The translations under genes were made by a program, and so were the position numbers. Positions 1 to 5,328 of a stretch of 7,240 bases of DNA are shown here, piece after piece (positions within the stretch are counted from its first letter, which is position 1; each line of letters starts with the position of its first letter). Source of the DNA: Nitrospira sp. (GTDB lineage Bacteria > Nitrospirota > Nitrospiria > Nitrospirales > Nitrospiraceae); assembly GCA_012032965.1 (NCBI GenBank), contig JAAUPT010000084.1:1-7240 (forward strand). The letters are read 5' to 3'. The notes under the pieces are model-generated. The model saw nothing but the letters and a program-made list of their open reading frames with translations, was not told where the DNA came from and ran no database searches.

Positions 1-269
1 GCCGCTCGTTCCAAGCCATCAACATGTCTTGCTTGAGTCACAGCCTGCGCTGTGCTCGACATTGCTCCAGCGACGGAGCCATGCAACCGGCGTATATCCC
101 TGATACTGATAAGTTAATATTTGGATCAAATGAGCGAATATGACTCTCGCGAGAATTTTATGGACCGTTCACCTTTCGTCTCTTGCCGAGCTGTATGTAT
201 TGGTCTACCATAGGGCAGCCATGAAGATGGACGGTGTGTGTTGACTGTTTGTTGGAATAACGATCTATT
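1..269. other. Upstream intergenic region, no secure gene
   Basis: No reading frame here is convincing. A minus-strand ATG at 62 opens a frame running off the left edge (MSSTAQAVTQARHVDGLERA), but only 20 residues are visible and the GGAG before it lies just 2 nt from the ATG, so I do not call it. An in-frame TAA at 258-260 fixes the downstream gene's start at or after 270. TTGCCG at 183-188 with TACCAT at 206-211 (17-nt spacer) is a weak promoter-like pair for the gene at 270. TTGACT at 241-246 is a better -35 match, but its only -10 options overlap the start codon. Confidence 0.4.
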
Positions 270-1583
270 ATGAGTCACCCCCTGGATTTCGTCACTGTTG
301 AAGGACTCCTTGCCTATGGCCGTGCTCTCGCGCGACGAGCGTCGGAGCGAGGATTGGTCCAGCCCCTGCTAAAAGAAGTGTCCGGCGATGACTCTGATCG
401 CGTCCATGCCAAGATAGAGCAGCTTCGTTCGTTCGTCGATCGCTCCAAGGCCGGCTTTGCAACCGCCGAAGCGTACCAGTCAGCACGGAAAAGCCTTATC
501 GATGACCAGCTCATCTTCTTTGCAGCATGGAACACTCTTCTGGTGGAAGGCTCGCTGCAGCCGCTGCTCCGAGTTACGATCGGGTCGGTGGCCAAACCGA
601 CGTATCGGCGCCCGGTCGCCATTGTGCCTCGCGCGCAGTTGACACCCACGCTGGCGGAAGGCCGTATTGTTCTGGAACTGGGCGACGACCGGTTTTGGTT
701 ATTGCCGAGGGACCTTGGCGACCGGACGCTGTTCTTCACTATGCGTCACGGCGTGTCACAGGTCGACAGCAAGACCCATCGCGTCGGCTGCCGCTTGCCA
801 AACCAATTGGACCGCGAACGGGGTGTTGCCAAAGCCGATGCGGTAGGGGCGGCGCTCGCCCGCATGATCGGCGTTGTGGGGCAGCAGCTGGATTTTCTCC
901 ATCTCGCGAATTATCTCGATCCGCGAACCTTCCTCCATTGCATCAGCCGTAGCCCAAACACCAAGCAACTTTACGAACGGGTGTCTGCGGCGCTGCTGCA
1001 AGGTGCGTCCGCATCTGAACCGATCGCCGAGCCGGCTCTCGAATCGTCCGATTTCGGATGGGTCACGGGATTGGAGAAGTCCCTAGAGGTCGAAGAAGCG
1101 GCGCGCGCGTTTAGCGTCGAGACATCCACGGCCAAGCAGCTGATGAAAGATCCGCTCTATTGTTATCCGGGTGGCAACTCTTTCTTCGACCTCTATGTCG
1201 ACGTGATCGATGGTCTTCATCGGTTGGGCTCTGCGCAGAAGGGTAAAGTCGCGTGCCTGTATACGCACAGTTCCACCTTGCGGGCCTTGATGATCTATTT
1301 GGATCCACGCCCGTTCCACGAAGCGTTCAGTGAGTTCAGCGATTACAAGGAGAGCCAAGATAATGTGGTGCTACTCACGTTGAACAAGGCCGCCTGTCCG
1401 GCTATTCAACAGCGGTCGGCCTGTCCGAACGGGAGCGAGTTATGCGTAATACATGGGTCACGGTGGAGCGCGCGAGAAAAGATCGTGTCACGCTTAAGCC
1501 TCGAGCCCTCAAGCGGATCGTGGCGCTTGTCTCAGGAGGAGATTTTGCCGGTGCCGGTGCCGCGCTCAAAGAATTGCATGTGA
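270..1583 (+). CDS. Histidine phosphatase domain protein; probable N-terminal half of a phosphatase-phosphofructokinase fusion
   Basis: The frame encodes a histidine phosphatase (phosphoglycerate mutase/FBPase-2 superfamily) domain at about residues 150-370. The phosphohistidine motif is FTMRHG (R159, H160, G161). The second active-site His is in CLYTHSSTLRAL (H333), and the preceding YPGGNSFFDLY resembles the YP.GES..D segment of FBPase-2. The usual second Arg (S-L-x-R-A) seems to be Lys232 in RSPNTKQLYE. Residues 1-150 match nothing I recognise. The ATG at 270 follows an in-frame TAA (258-260) closely and has no good Shine-Dalgarno. From about residue 373 (base 1388) this frame stops looking like protein and overlaps the phosphofructokinase by 142 bp. 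Restoring one G at 1388-1389 continues it into the kinase frame as NKGRLSGYSTAVGLSERERV, so the true product is probably a fusion and the stop at 1583 an artefact. Substrate is not determinable; fructose 2,6- or 1,6-bisphosphate is a guess from context. Confidence 0.72.
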   Translation: MSHPLDFVTVEGLLAYGRALARRASERGLVQPLLKEVSGDDSDRVHAKIEQLRSFVDRSKAGFATAEAYQSARKSLIDDQLIFFAAWNTLLVEGSLQPLLRVTIGSVAKPTYRRPVAIVPRAQLTPTLAEGRIVLELGDDRFWLLPRDLGDRTLFFTMRHGVSQVDSKTHRVGCRLPNQLDRERGVAKADAVGAALARMIGVVGQQLDFLHLANYLDPRTFLHCISRSPNTKQLYERVSAALLQGASASEPIAEPALESSDFGWVTGLEKSLEVEEAARAFSVETSTAKQLMKDPLYCYPGGNSFFDLYVDVIDGLHRLGSAQKGKVACLYTHSSTLRALMIYLDPRPFHEAFSEFSDYKESQDNVVLLTLNKAACPAIQQRSACPNGSELCVIHGSRWSAREKIVSRLSLEPSSGSWRLSQEEILPVPVPRSKNCM

Positions 1584-1942
1584 CCGGCCAACGCATGGGG
1601 TTGGAGGTCTATTTCGTTCGGCACGGCTATCTGGGTTTGGCCAACAATTGGATCGAACGTGTTACCGATGAACATACTCGCGGCATGGGCAGTCATCCCA
1701 GCAGTCCCATCGGCAGCAGCCGATTCGAGGAGTTTAAACAGGAGACAGTACAACACGTGGCCATGCGCCACCTGGAACCCTACGTGCGTGATGGTGCACT
1801 GATTGTGCTGGGGGGCGATGGCAGCATGCGGGGCGCTCGTGCCATTTACGAAGAATTCGGCGTGCAGGTGGTTGGGGATTCCCCGGCAGCATTGACAACA
1901 ATCTCGAAGGAACCATCTCTCTCGGATTTCAGTCCGCAGTGA
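1442..1942 (+). CDS. 6-phosphofructokinase, N-terminal part (frameshifted)
   Basis: This is the nucleotide-binding half of a PfkA-family phosphofructokinase, which phosphorylates fructose 6-phosphate in cytoplasmic glycolysis. RIVALVSGGDFAGAGAAL (residues 25-42) matches the family N-terminus, GSSRFEEF (91-98) matches the segment with the ATP-contacting Arg, and VLGGDGS (122-128) has the GGDG typical of ATP-using rather than pyrophosphate-using (GGDD) enzymes. After VVG (residue 145) the frame loses the family motif. Removing one G from 1874-1877 and one C from 1881-1884 restores V-V-G-I-P-G-S-I-D-N-N, continuing into the next frame. ATG 1442 has GGGAG 6 nt upstream and could start a separate protein. 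However, the frame is open and protein-like back to 1388, and 24 residues precede the usual family start, so a fusion to the upstream phosphatase is more likely. Confidence 0.82.
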   Translation: MRNTWVTVERARKDRVTLKPRALKRIVALVSGGDFAGAGAALKELHVTGQRMGLEVYFVRHGYLGLANNWIERVTDEHTRGMGSHPSSPIGSSRFEEFKQETVQHVAMRHLEPYVRDGALIVLGGDGSMRGARAIYEEFGVQVVGDSPAALTTISKEPSLSDFSPQ

Positions 1943-2562
1943 CGTTGGCTGATCAGTCCATCGAATCTCTGAAAGCCACCAGCGCGGCGATGGGAAGTGT
2001 GTTCTTCGTGGAGATCATGGGCGCTGGGTCAGGCCATCTTGCGCTGGCCTGTGCTTACCAAGCTCGAGCCGAGGGGCTGTTGGTCAATGAACATCCCGAT
2101 CCAAACGCCTATATCGATGAGGTGATTCTCGGCACACTCAAGCGGACATTGGGTGTGCCGAACAAGAGCCATCTATTCGTCGTTGCCGAACGCACACCGC
2201 ATCGTCATCATAAGGACGGCGGTGTCCATGGGCTGGTGGACTATGTTGCCGGAGTGATTGCTCGGTGGCCGGAACGGCAGGCGCGTCCCGATCACCATCC
2301 ACTCACGCCCGCCACCAAAGCCACCATTCTTGGTCACACGCTCCGGGGTGCCCGTCCAATACCGGAGGACAAGGCGATTGCCCAGCATCTTGCCCATGAA
2401 GTTGTGCATCGGCTGATCGACTCGCCTGATGACATTGTCGGTTGTCTCTTAGCCTACCGTGAGCGGGGATCAATCGGTCCGATTCCGCTCCATGCAGTCA
2501 CGCCGAAACAGTTTGACTGGGATGTCTTCAGTCGGATGCATGGCAACACCCGCGTCTCCTAA
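1939..2562 (+). CDS. 6-phosphofructokinase, C-terminal part (same gene as 1442-1942)
   Basis: This is the substrate-binding half of the phosphofructokinase. The printed start at 1939 is not real: the frame is open and homologous from about 1885, reading PGSIDNNLEGTISLGFQSAV before MTLADQSIESL. Recognisable blocks are FVEIMGAGSGHLAL (family VEVMGR..G.LAL), AEGLLVNEHP (family AEAILIPE) and TKATILGHTLRGARP (family R.TVLGHIQRGG, with the fructose 6-phosphate-contacting His and second Arg kept). Departures are IDNN for IDND (the first, catalytic Asp is kept), MGA for MGR, and Lys where the family usually has Arg before LGHIQRG. The enzyme may be catalytically divergent. Joined to 270-1583 and 1442-1942 after correcting three bases, the reading frame is 2292 nt, or 763 residues. 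No clear terminator follows the stop at 2560-2562. Confidence 0.82.
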   Translation: MTLADQSIESLKATSAAMGSVFFVEIMGAGSGHLALACAYQARAEGLLVNEHPDPNAYIDEVILGTLKRTLGVPNKSHLFVVAERTPHRHHKDGGVHGLVDYVAGVIARWPERQARPDHHPLTPATKATILGHTLRGARPIPEDKAIAQHLAHEVVHRLIDSPDDIVGCLLAYRERGSIGPIPLHAVTPKQFDWDVFSRMHGNTRVS

Positions 2563-2717
2563 CTCTCTCACCAGCCGTCTGTACGCGATCGCCTGGTTAG
2601 TAGGCTGTTCCAAGTCCGCCTGCGGTACTTTCATCGTATGGCAGAGAGTTCAGTCTGTCGTTGAGCGCGAGATCGGGGGATAGTTACACGGCGGGAACAG
2701 AGGCAGCCGAGTGAATC
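2563..2717. other. Convergent intergenic spacer
   Basis: This 155-base gap separates the convergent phosphofructokinase and Sel1 genes. No stem-loop with a T-tract was seen on either strand. A 46-codon frame from ATG 2540 (MATPASPNSLTSRL...) overlaps the kinase 3' end in another frame, has no ribosome site and no recognisable content. Confidence 0.4.
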
Positions 2718-3221
2718 TCAGCAGCCCTTGAACTTCTTTGACCGACACTGTTCTGCGAGCTGCTTGGCTTCTGTTATCTGTGCGGGAGTCATACGCTGCG
2801 CGACATCCTCGCGGTTTTCTTCCGCTTGCTTCTTTTCCTCACCCTGCATATGTGTCGCCGCAAGGGTCACCCACATATACGCGCGCACATAGTCTTGCGG
2901 AACACCCAGTCCGGCGAAATACAGTTCTGCGAGGTTATTTTGCGCAAGGGGGTGACCTTGCGCGGCGGCTTTTTGGTACCACGCGCGTGCTTGGGCGTAG
3001 TCCTGCGGCATTCCCATTCCCTTGGCATACAGCTCTCCGAGGCTGTTCTGCGCCTCGGCCTCTCCTTGGTTAGCCTGTGCTTGGACTGCGTGTAGGTCCT
3101 TGCTATTGGGCGGTGGAAATGCTGCGGTCTGCCCAACGGGAAGAACAAGGATCACCAGCAGGATGATGTAAAGGATATGCATGAGGTGCTGAGTATGGCG
3201 TGCACCAGATTGGATCGTCAA
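2718..3221 (-). CDS. Secreted or membrane-anchored Sel1-repeat (TPR-like) protein
   Basis: Two consecutive Sel1-like repeats follow a hydrophobic N-terminal segment. HILYIILLVILVLPVGQTAA (about residues 15-34) is a signal peptide or anchor. AEAQNSLGELYAKGMGMPQD and AQNNLAELYFAGLGVPQD (about residues 55-130), each followed by an A..W...AA stretch, match the Sel1 consensus. Such repeats fold as alpha-solenoids and usually bind other proteins; no enzyme activity is implied. The C-terminal 40 residues are charged and end in CRSKKFKGC. The start used is TTG at 3221, with AGGA at 3228-3231 six bases upstream and overlapping the previous gene's stop, which suggests translational coupling. ATG at 3182 would give a more compact signal peptide but has no ribosome site. 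The gene lies 8 bp after the proline-rich secreted gene and probably shares its transcript. Target unknown. Confidence 0.82.
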   Translation of the reverse strand: MTIQSGARHTQHLMHILYIILLVILVLPVGQTAAFPPPNSKDLHAVQAQANQGEAEAQNSLGELYAKGMGMPQDYAQARAWYQKAAAQGHPLAQNNLAELYFAGLGVPQDYVRAYMWVTLAATHMQGEEKKQAEENREDVAQRMTPAQITEAKQLAEQCRSKKFKGC

Positions 3222-3229
3222 GACGAATC

Positions 3230-3580
3230 CTACCGCGCCCTCTGTGGAAATTCTGGAGAAGGTGGTTGAGCAGGAGCGGGGGGTGGAGAAGGAATCTGTA
3301 GCGGTTGATTATTCAATTGAAGGGGAGGACCAAGGTTCATTGAGGGACTTTGCGGCGGTTGCATGAGGACGCGGCGCTCACCGTTAGGAAGCTCGATAAC
3401 GGATTCCACATTGCCTTGGGAGTCTTTATAGACCGTGGTGCCACCTTCGGAATCCAGGACCTGGTTTAGCCGTTCCTGCGCGCTTGGTTGTTGCGATGAG
3501 TCTCCCTCGGAGAAGGCGAACGCGAAGCCGGGCCCTACAGTTCCGATCATCACAATCATGAAGACAGCAATTCGGTGCAT
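3230..3580 (-). CDS. Small secreted proline-rich protein, unknown function
   Basis: The 116-residue product starts with a typical signal peptide: MHR, a hydrophobic core (IAVFMIVMIGTVGPGFAFA) and probable cleavage near residue 22. The mature part has a central region with GGTTVYKDSQGNVESVIELP and NGERRVLMQ, suggesting a small beta-rich fold. It ends in a disordered proline- and glutamine-rich tail (PSPPPAPAQPPSPEFPQ). I do not recognise a family; the proline-rich tail suggests an extracytoplasmic spacer or binding region, which is inference. It is the first gene of a two-gene unit with the Sel1-repeat gene. ATG 3580 has no Shine-Dalgarno, and a perfect TATAAT lies 5 nt upstream, so the message may be leaderless. 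Confidence 0.75.
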   Translation of the reverse strand: MHRIAVFMIVMIGTVGPGFAFAFSEGDSSQQPSAQERLNQVLDSEGGTTVYKDSQGNVESVIELPNGERRVLMQPPQSPSMNLGPPLQLNNQPLQIPSPPPAPAQPPSPEFPQRAR

Positions 3581-3585
3581 GGGTC

Positions 3586-3591
3586 ATTATA
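3586..3591 (-). promoter_or_regulatory. Candidate -10 box close to the start codon of the 3580 gene
   Basis: Read on the minus strand, TATAAT is separated from ATG 3580 by GACCC only. A -10 element here would place the transcription start at or next to the A of the start codon, consistent with the absence of a ribosome-binding site. No good -35 hexamer is found 16-18 bp upstream, so this is a suggestion based on one hexamer. Confidence 0.35.
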
Positions 3592-3702
3592 CTGAGTCTT
3601 CTACAGAATTTCCTCTATCGCTTGATTGGCTCCGCTTCGCATTTACTGCATAGCCGAGACTCAAACACTTCATCATCTCATCTTTCAAAACGTTGAAATA
3701 AA

Positions 3703-3795
3703 TTGCCAGAAACTCGATCTCCCTGTACCCATAAATAGCGCGCTGGTTCCCAGCGCGGATAGGTATCCACAATCATTCTCAGGGAGGATGGGTCC
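3703..3795 (+). promoter_or_regulatory. Conserved structured leader, copy 1
   Basis: These 93 bases, from TTGCCAGAAA to the base before ATG 3796, align without gaps to 4161-4253 for the first 60 bases with 41 identities, and both copies are exactly 93 bases long. The leader holds a hairpin: CGCGCTGG (3739-3746), loop TTC, CCAGCGCG (3750-3757), a perfect 8-bp stem. GGAGG at 3783-3787 is the ribosome site. TTGCCA at 3703-3708 with TACCCA at 3726-3731 (17-nt spacer) could be a conserved promoter. Compared with copy 2 the stem keeps pairing despite base changes, which argues for a functional RNA fold. It matches no riboswitch consensus that I know. Confidence 0.6.
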
Positions 3796-4027
3796 ATGCA
3801 TTTTGTCATTGTGTCAGCGATTGCCGCCGGCTTGGTGTTTTTACTTTGGGAGACACGGGCGTAAGCCTCGTCTCCGAGCAAGGCTCGGCCTGTGCGCATT
3901 GCTCAGCGAAGGTACAGGTGAAAACGAGCACGGTATCGTGAACTCTGAACAGCTAAAGCTGACAACGAAAATCCCTCATGTCGATGTTAGACGAGGCGAG
4001 CGGATTGTGATCGGCGCGGCTCAGTAG
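3796..4027 (+). CDS. Small secreted CxxC protein, broken by two apparent one-base deletions
   Basis: As printed, ATG 3796 encodes only MHFVIVSAIAAGLVF plus seven residues before TAA. Adding one T to the run at 3838-3842 moves it to a frame reading TLGDTGVSLVSEQGSACAHC. Adding one A to the run at 3921-3924 moves it again, to NEHGIVNSEQLKLTTKIP and an end at TAG 4025-4027. The repaired product has 77 residues: a signal peptide, a CAHC motif (possible metal site or disulfide), then a short, probably beta-rich domain ending RGERIVIGAAQ. The frame ends 17 bp before a strong terminator, and GGAGG precedes the ATG by 8 nt, both supporting a real gene. Its signal peptide resembles that of the gene at 4254. 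Function unknown. The breaks are either sequencing errors or pseudogene mutations. Confidence 0.55.
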
Positions 4028-4044
4028 GTACACGTGTTCTTGCA

Positions 4045-4084
4045 CGGCCTCCGGCGGATTCTCCGCCGGAGGCCGTTGTTTGTT
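4045..4084 (+). terminator. Rho-independent terminator after the CxxC gene
   Basis: CGGCCTCCGGCGGA (4045-4058), loop TTC, and its exact complement TCCGCCGGAGGCCG (4062-4075) form a 14-bp stem followed by TTGTTTGTT. It lies 17 bp after the TAG at 4025-4027. The stem resembles the terminator at 4700-4737. Confidence 0.85.
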
Positions 4085-4160
4085 CCCATTCCGCCTCTTG
4101 GCTGAAGGACTATCAGAATTTCCAAGTCTCATCGCGCCTCAGGCCAAAACCTTAAAATTG

Positions 4161-4253
4161 TTGCCAGAAAACCGATCTCAGGTTACCGGTAGACGGGGCG
4201 CTGGTTTCTGGCGCCGACCACGTGGATACAACCTATAGTCGAGGAGGAGATCT
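4161..4253 (+). promoter_or_regulatory. Conserved structured leader, copy 2
   Basis: Partner of 3703-3795, with TTGCCAGAAA identical, CGATCTC identical, and the hairpin at the same offset. The stem is GGCGCTGG (4197-4204), loop TTT, CTGGCGCC (4208-4215). It is 8 bp long if two G-U pairs are allowed. Relative to copy 1 the outer pair changes from C-G to G-C and two inner pairs change to G-U wobbles, so pairing is kept at RNA level. AGGAGG at 4242-4247, 6 nt before ATG 4254, is the ribosome site. TTGCCA (4161-4166) with TACCGG (4184-4189) is a possible promoter at 17-nt spacing. Similarity continues weakly upstream to CAAAAC (4145-4150 and 3686-3691). Confidence 0.6.
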
Positions 4254-4655
4254 ATGCGATTCGTCGTCGTCTCAGCAGTTGCGGCCTCACTTATGTTCGG
4301 CACTAGCATGGTAGCTCTGGCAGATGAAGCAACAAGTTTCGGTTCGGAATTGACAAACGACATGGGATCGTTAGCCAATGAGGCCAAGAGCGAGATGCAG
4401 GCCCAGCCTGAACAGATGGCAGAGGACTTCAAGGCTCAACAGGAGGAAATGAAGTCCGAGATGAAAGCCAAGCGCGAGAAGATGAAATCAGAGATGAAGG
4501 GAAAACGCGATCAGATGAAGTCGGAGATGAAGGGAAAGCGCGACGGTCTCAAAGCCAAGAAGCACGAGATGAAAAAGTCAGCCAAGGCGAAGAAGGCCAA
4601 AGCTCGTAAGCATGCCAAGGACGCAGCCGAGTCCTTTGAGCCCTCCGCGCACTAA
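4254..4655 (+). CDS. Secreted lysine-rich protein with 11-residue helical repeats
   Basis: The 133-residue product has a signal peptide (MRFVVVSAVAASLMFGTSMV, probable cleavage after ALA at residue 23). An acidic segment runs to about residue 60. Three near-perfect 11-residue repeats follow at 64-74, 75-85 and 86-96, of the form (E/D)xMKSEMKxKR, encoded by bases 4443-4541, with a degenerate fourth at 97-107. The tail is strongly basic (KKSAKAKKAKARKHAKDA). Eleven-residue periodicity is typical of right-handed coiled coils and of amphipathic helices such as apolipoprotein- or LEA-like proteins; the mature protein is probably one long charged helix. A role in envelope stress protection or binding of polyanions is possible, but nothing in the sequence proves it. 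AGGAGG sits 6 nt before the ATG and a strong terminator follows. The signal peptide is related to that of the gene at 3796, but the mature part is not. Confidence 0.82.
   Translation: MRFVVVSAVAASLMFGTSMVALADEATSFGSELTNDMGSLANEAKSEMQAQPEQMAEDFKAQQEEMKSEMKAKREKMKSEMKGKRDQMKSEMKGKRDGLKAKKHEMKKSAKAKKAKARKHAKDAAESFEPSAH
4443..4541 (+). repeat. Three in-frame 33-bp repeats
   Basis: Three tandem 33-base units encode the (E/D)xMKSEMKxKR repeats. They differ mostly at third positions (for example AAGTCCGAGATGAA, AAATCAGAGATGAA, AAGTCGGAGATGAA), so the protein repeat appears to be held by selection and not to be a fresh duplication. Confidence 0.8.
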
Positions 4656-4699
4656 CCTGACGAATCTGAACAGCTCGTTCAGGGCGAGGTTTTCAACAT

Positions 4700-4737
4700 G
4701 GCCTCCGGAGGGTCTCCTCCGGAGGCCTTTCTGTTTT
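4700..4737 (+). terminator. Rho-independent terminator after the lysine-rich gene
   Basis: GGCCTCCGGAGG (4700-4711), loop GTCT, CCTCCGGAGGCC (4716-4727) form a perfect 12-bp stem followed by TTTCTGTTTT. The stem shares GGCCTCCGG with the terminator at 4045-4084. Confidence 0.88.
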
Positions 4738-4788
4738 CACTCGCGTGGAGATGGCGCAAGGATTGCTGTGGAATAGCGGTAGATTGGA

Positions 4789-5094
4789 TTACACGACTTG
4801 TTCGCAGGGCAAGATAAACACATGGAATGGAAAGACGTTGTCGCCCTTGGCCGCTTCTTGTTCCAAGCGAAAACGTGTGAAGGCGTCGATGAGACGGTAG
4901 GCCGACTGTTCGGGAACCGCTGCGAGGATCATGCGGTTCGTCGTGGGGGCCAGAAAGAACTGGCTGGTCAATCCCGTCGCTCCTTTCCCGGTGACGTTGT
5001 GCAGTTCGCTGTATGATGTCACCTCATATTCGTTCAGCAACGTATGTACCTGTTCCACGAGGGATTCACGAAACACGATCACCAACATCTTCAT
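4789..5094 (-). CDS. PII-like (GlnB-fold) small signalling protein
   Basis: The 101-residue product has the size and pattern of PII-like proteins: an N-terminal strand MKMLVIVFRESL, a helix VEQVHTLLNEYEV, then TSYSELHNVTGKGATG (28-41) as the base of a T-loop-like segment. RMILAAVPEQSAYRLIDAF (54-72) matches the family's IL..VPEE.....L pattern. It lacks the classical Y51 uridylylation signature, so it is better called PII-like than GlnB/GlnK. Such proteins are trimers that bind small ligands and act on a partner, often a transporter; none is visible nearby. The start is ATG 5094, chosen for AGGAG eight bases upstream and because the protein then begins at the family's first strand. An ATG 14 codons earlier (5136) has no such support. 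The neighbours are a terminator downstream and a divergent membrane-protein gene upstream. Confidence 0.72.
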   Translation of the reverse strand: MKMLVIVFRESLVEQVHTLLNEYEVTSYSELHNVTGKGATGLTSQFFLAPTTNRMILAAVPEQSAYRLIDAFTRFRLEQEAAKGDNVFPFHVFILPCEQVV

Positions 5095-5138
5095 ATATGC
5101 CACTCCTGGATAGAAGCGAACCTGTTCCGGATTCAATG

Positions 5139-5167
5139 GTTATGCTTGATCTGATCGCTATTGTCAG
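5139..5167 (-). promoter_or_regulatory. Candidate promoter of the PII-like gene
   Basis: On the minus strand CTGACA (5167-5162) and CATAAC (5144-5139) are 17 nt apart, matching TTGACA and TATAAT at 5 and 4 positions. Transcription would start near 5132, about 38 bases before ATG 5094. Prediction by eye only. Confidence 0.35.
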
Positions 5168-5253
5168 GCGAGAAAGGGGCAAATACAAGCTCGAGAAGGG
5201 ATTCTCTCCGCACGATGGAGAGTGTGAAAGGCGTCATGCGCAGGGTGTCTGGC

Positions 5254-5283
5254 TCGACAAGAGTAGAGACGATACGCTATACA
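5254..5283 (+). promoter_or_regulatory. Candidate promoter of the membrane-protein gene
   Basis: TCGACA (5254-5259) and TATACA (5278-5283) are 18 nt apart, inside the AT-rich stretch TATACATAATAAG. They match the -35 and -10 consensus at 5 and 4 positions. The leader to ATG 5329 would be about 40 bases. A small hairpin without a T-tract (CTCTCC 5204-5209, GGAGAG 5217-5222) lies upstream. Confidence 0.35.
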
Positions 5284-5328
5284 TAATAAGTACGGCGATC
5301 ATGCGGAGGTGTTCACGAGGACGGTTCT

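Noticed and set aside
1..62. Minus-strand gene start at ATG 62 running off the left edge
   Set aside because: Only 20 codons are visible, ribosome-site spacing is poor and the plus-strand frames are also open here.
1384..1449. Alternative ending of the phosphatase at TAA 1447-1449, overlapping ATG 1442
   Set aside because: A shift into this frame gives an Arg/Pro-rich tail (TRPPVRLFNSGRPVRTGA) that looks less like protein than the continuation GRLSGYSTAVGLSERERV. Kept as the main alternative to the fusion.
3796..3864. 22-residue peptide read literally from ATG 3796
   Set aside because: The first 15 residues match a full signal peptide of the neighbouring gene, and coding-like sequence continues in shifted frames to a terminator, so a frameshift is more likely than a stand-alone peptide.
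3626..4027. 133-codon plus-strand open frame
   Set aside because: Only its last 35 or so codons look coding, as the end of the repaired CxxC protein. The first part runs through the structured leader and out of frame with the signal peptide.
3763..4229. GTATCCAC (3763-3770) and GTGGATAC (4222-4229), reverse complements at nearly the same offset in both leaders
   Set aside because: An 8-base match in a window this size is expected by chance, and this is the least conserved part of the leaders.
4161..4253. Cyclic di-GMP riboswitch, because of GGTTACCGG and GGTAGACGGGGCG
   Set aside because: The order of elements and the conserved core of that class are absent, and copy 1 lacks these strings.
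3944..4675. TCTGAACAGCT repeated at 3944-3954 and 4665-4675
   Set aside because: Several 11-base matches are expected by chance in 7 kb, and one copy is coding while the other lies after a stop codon.
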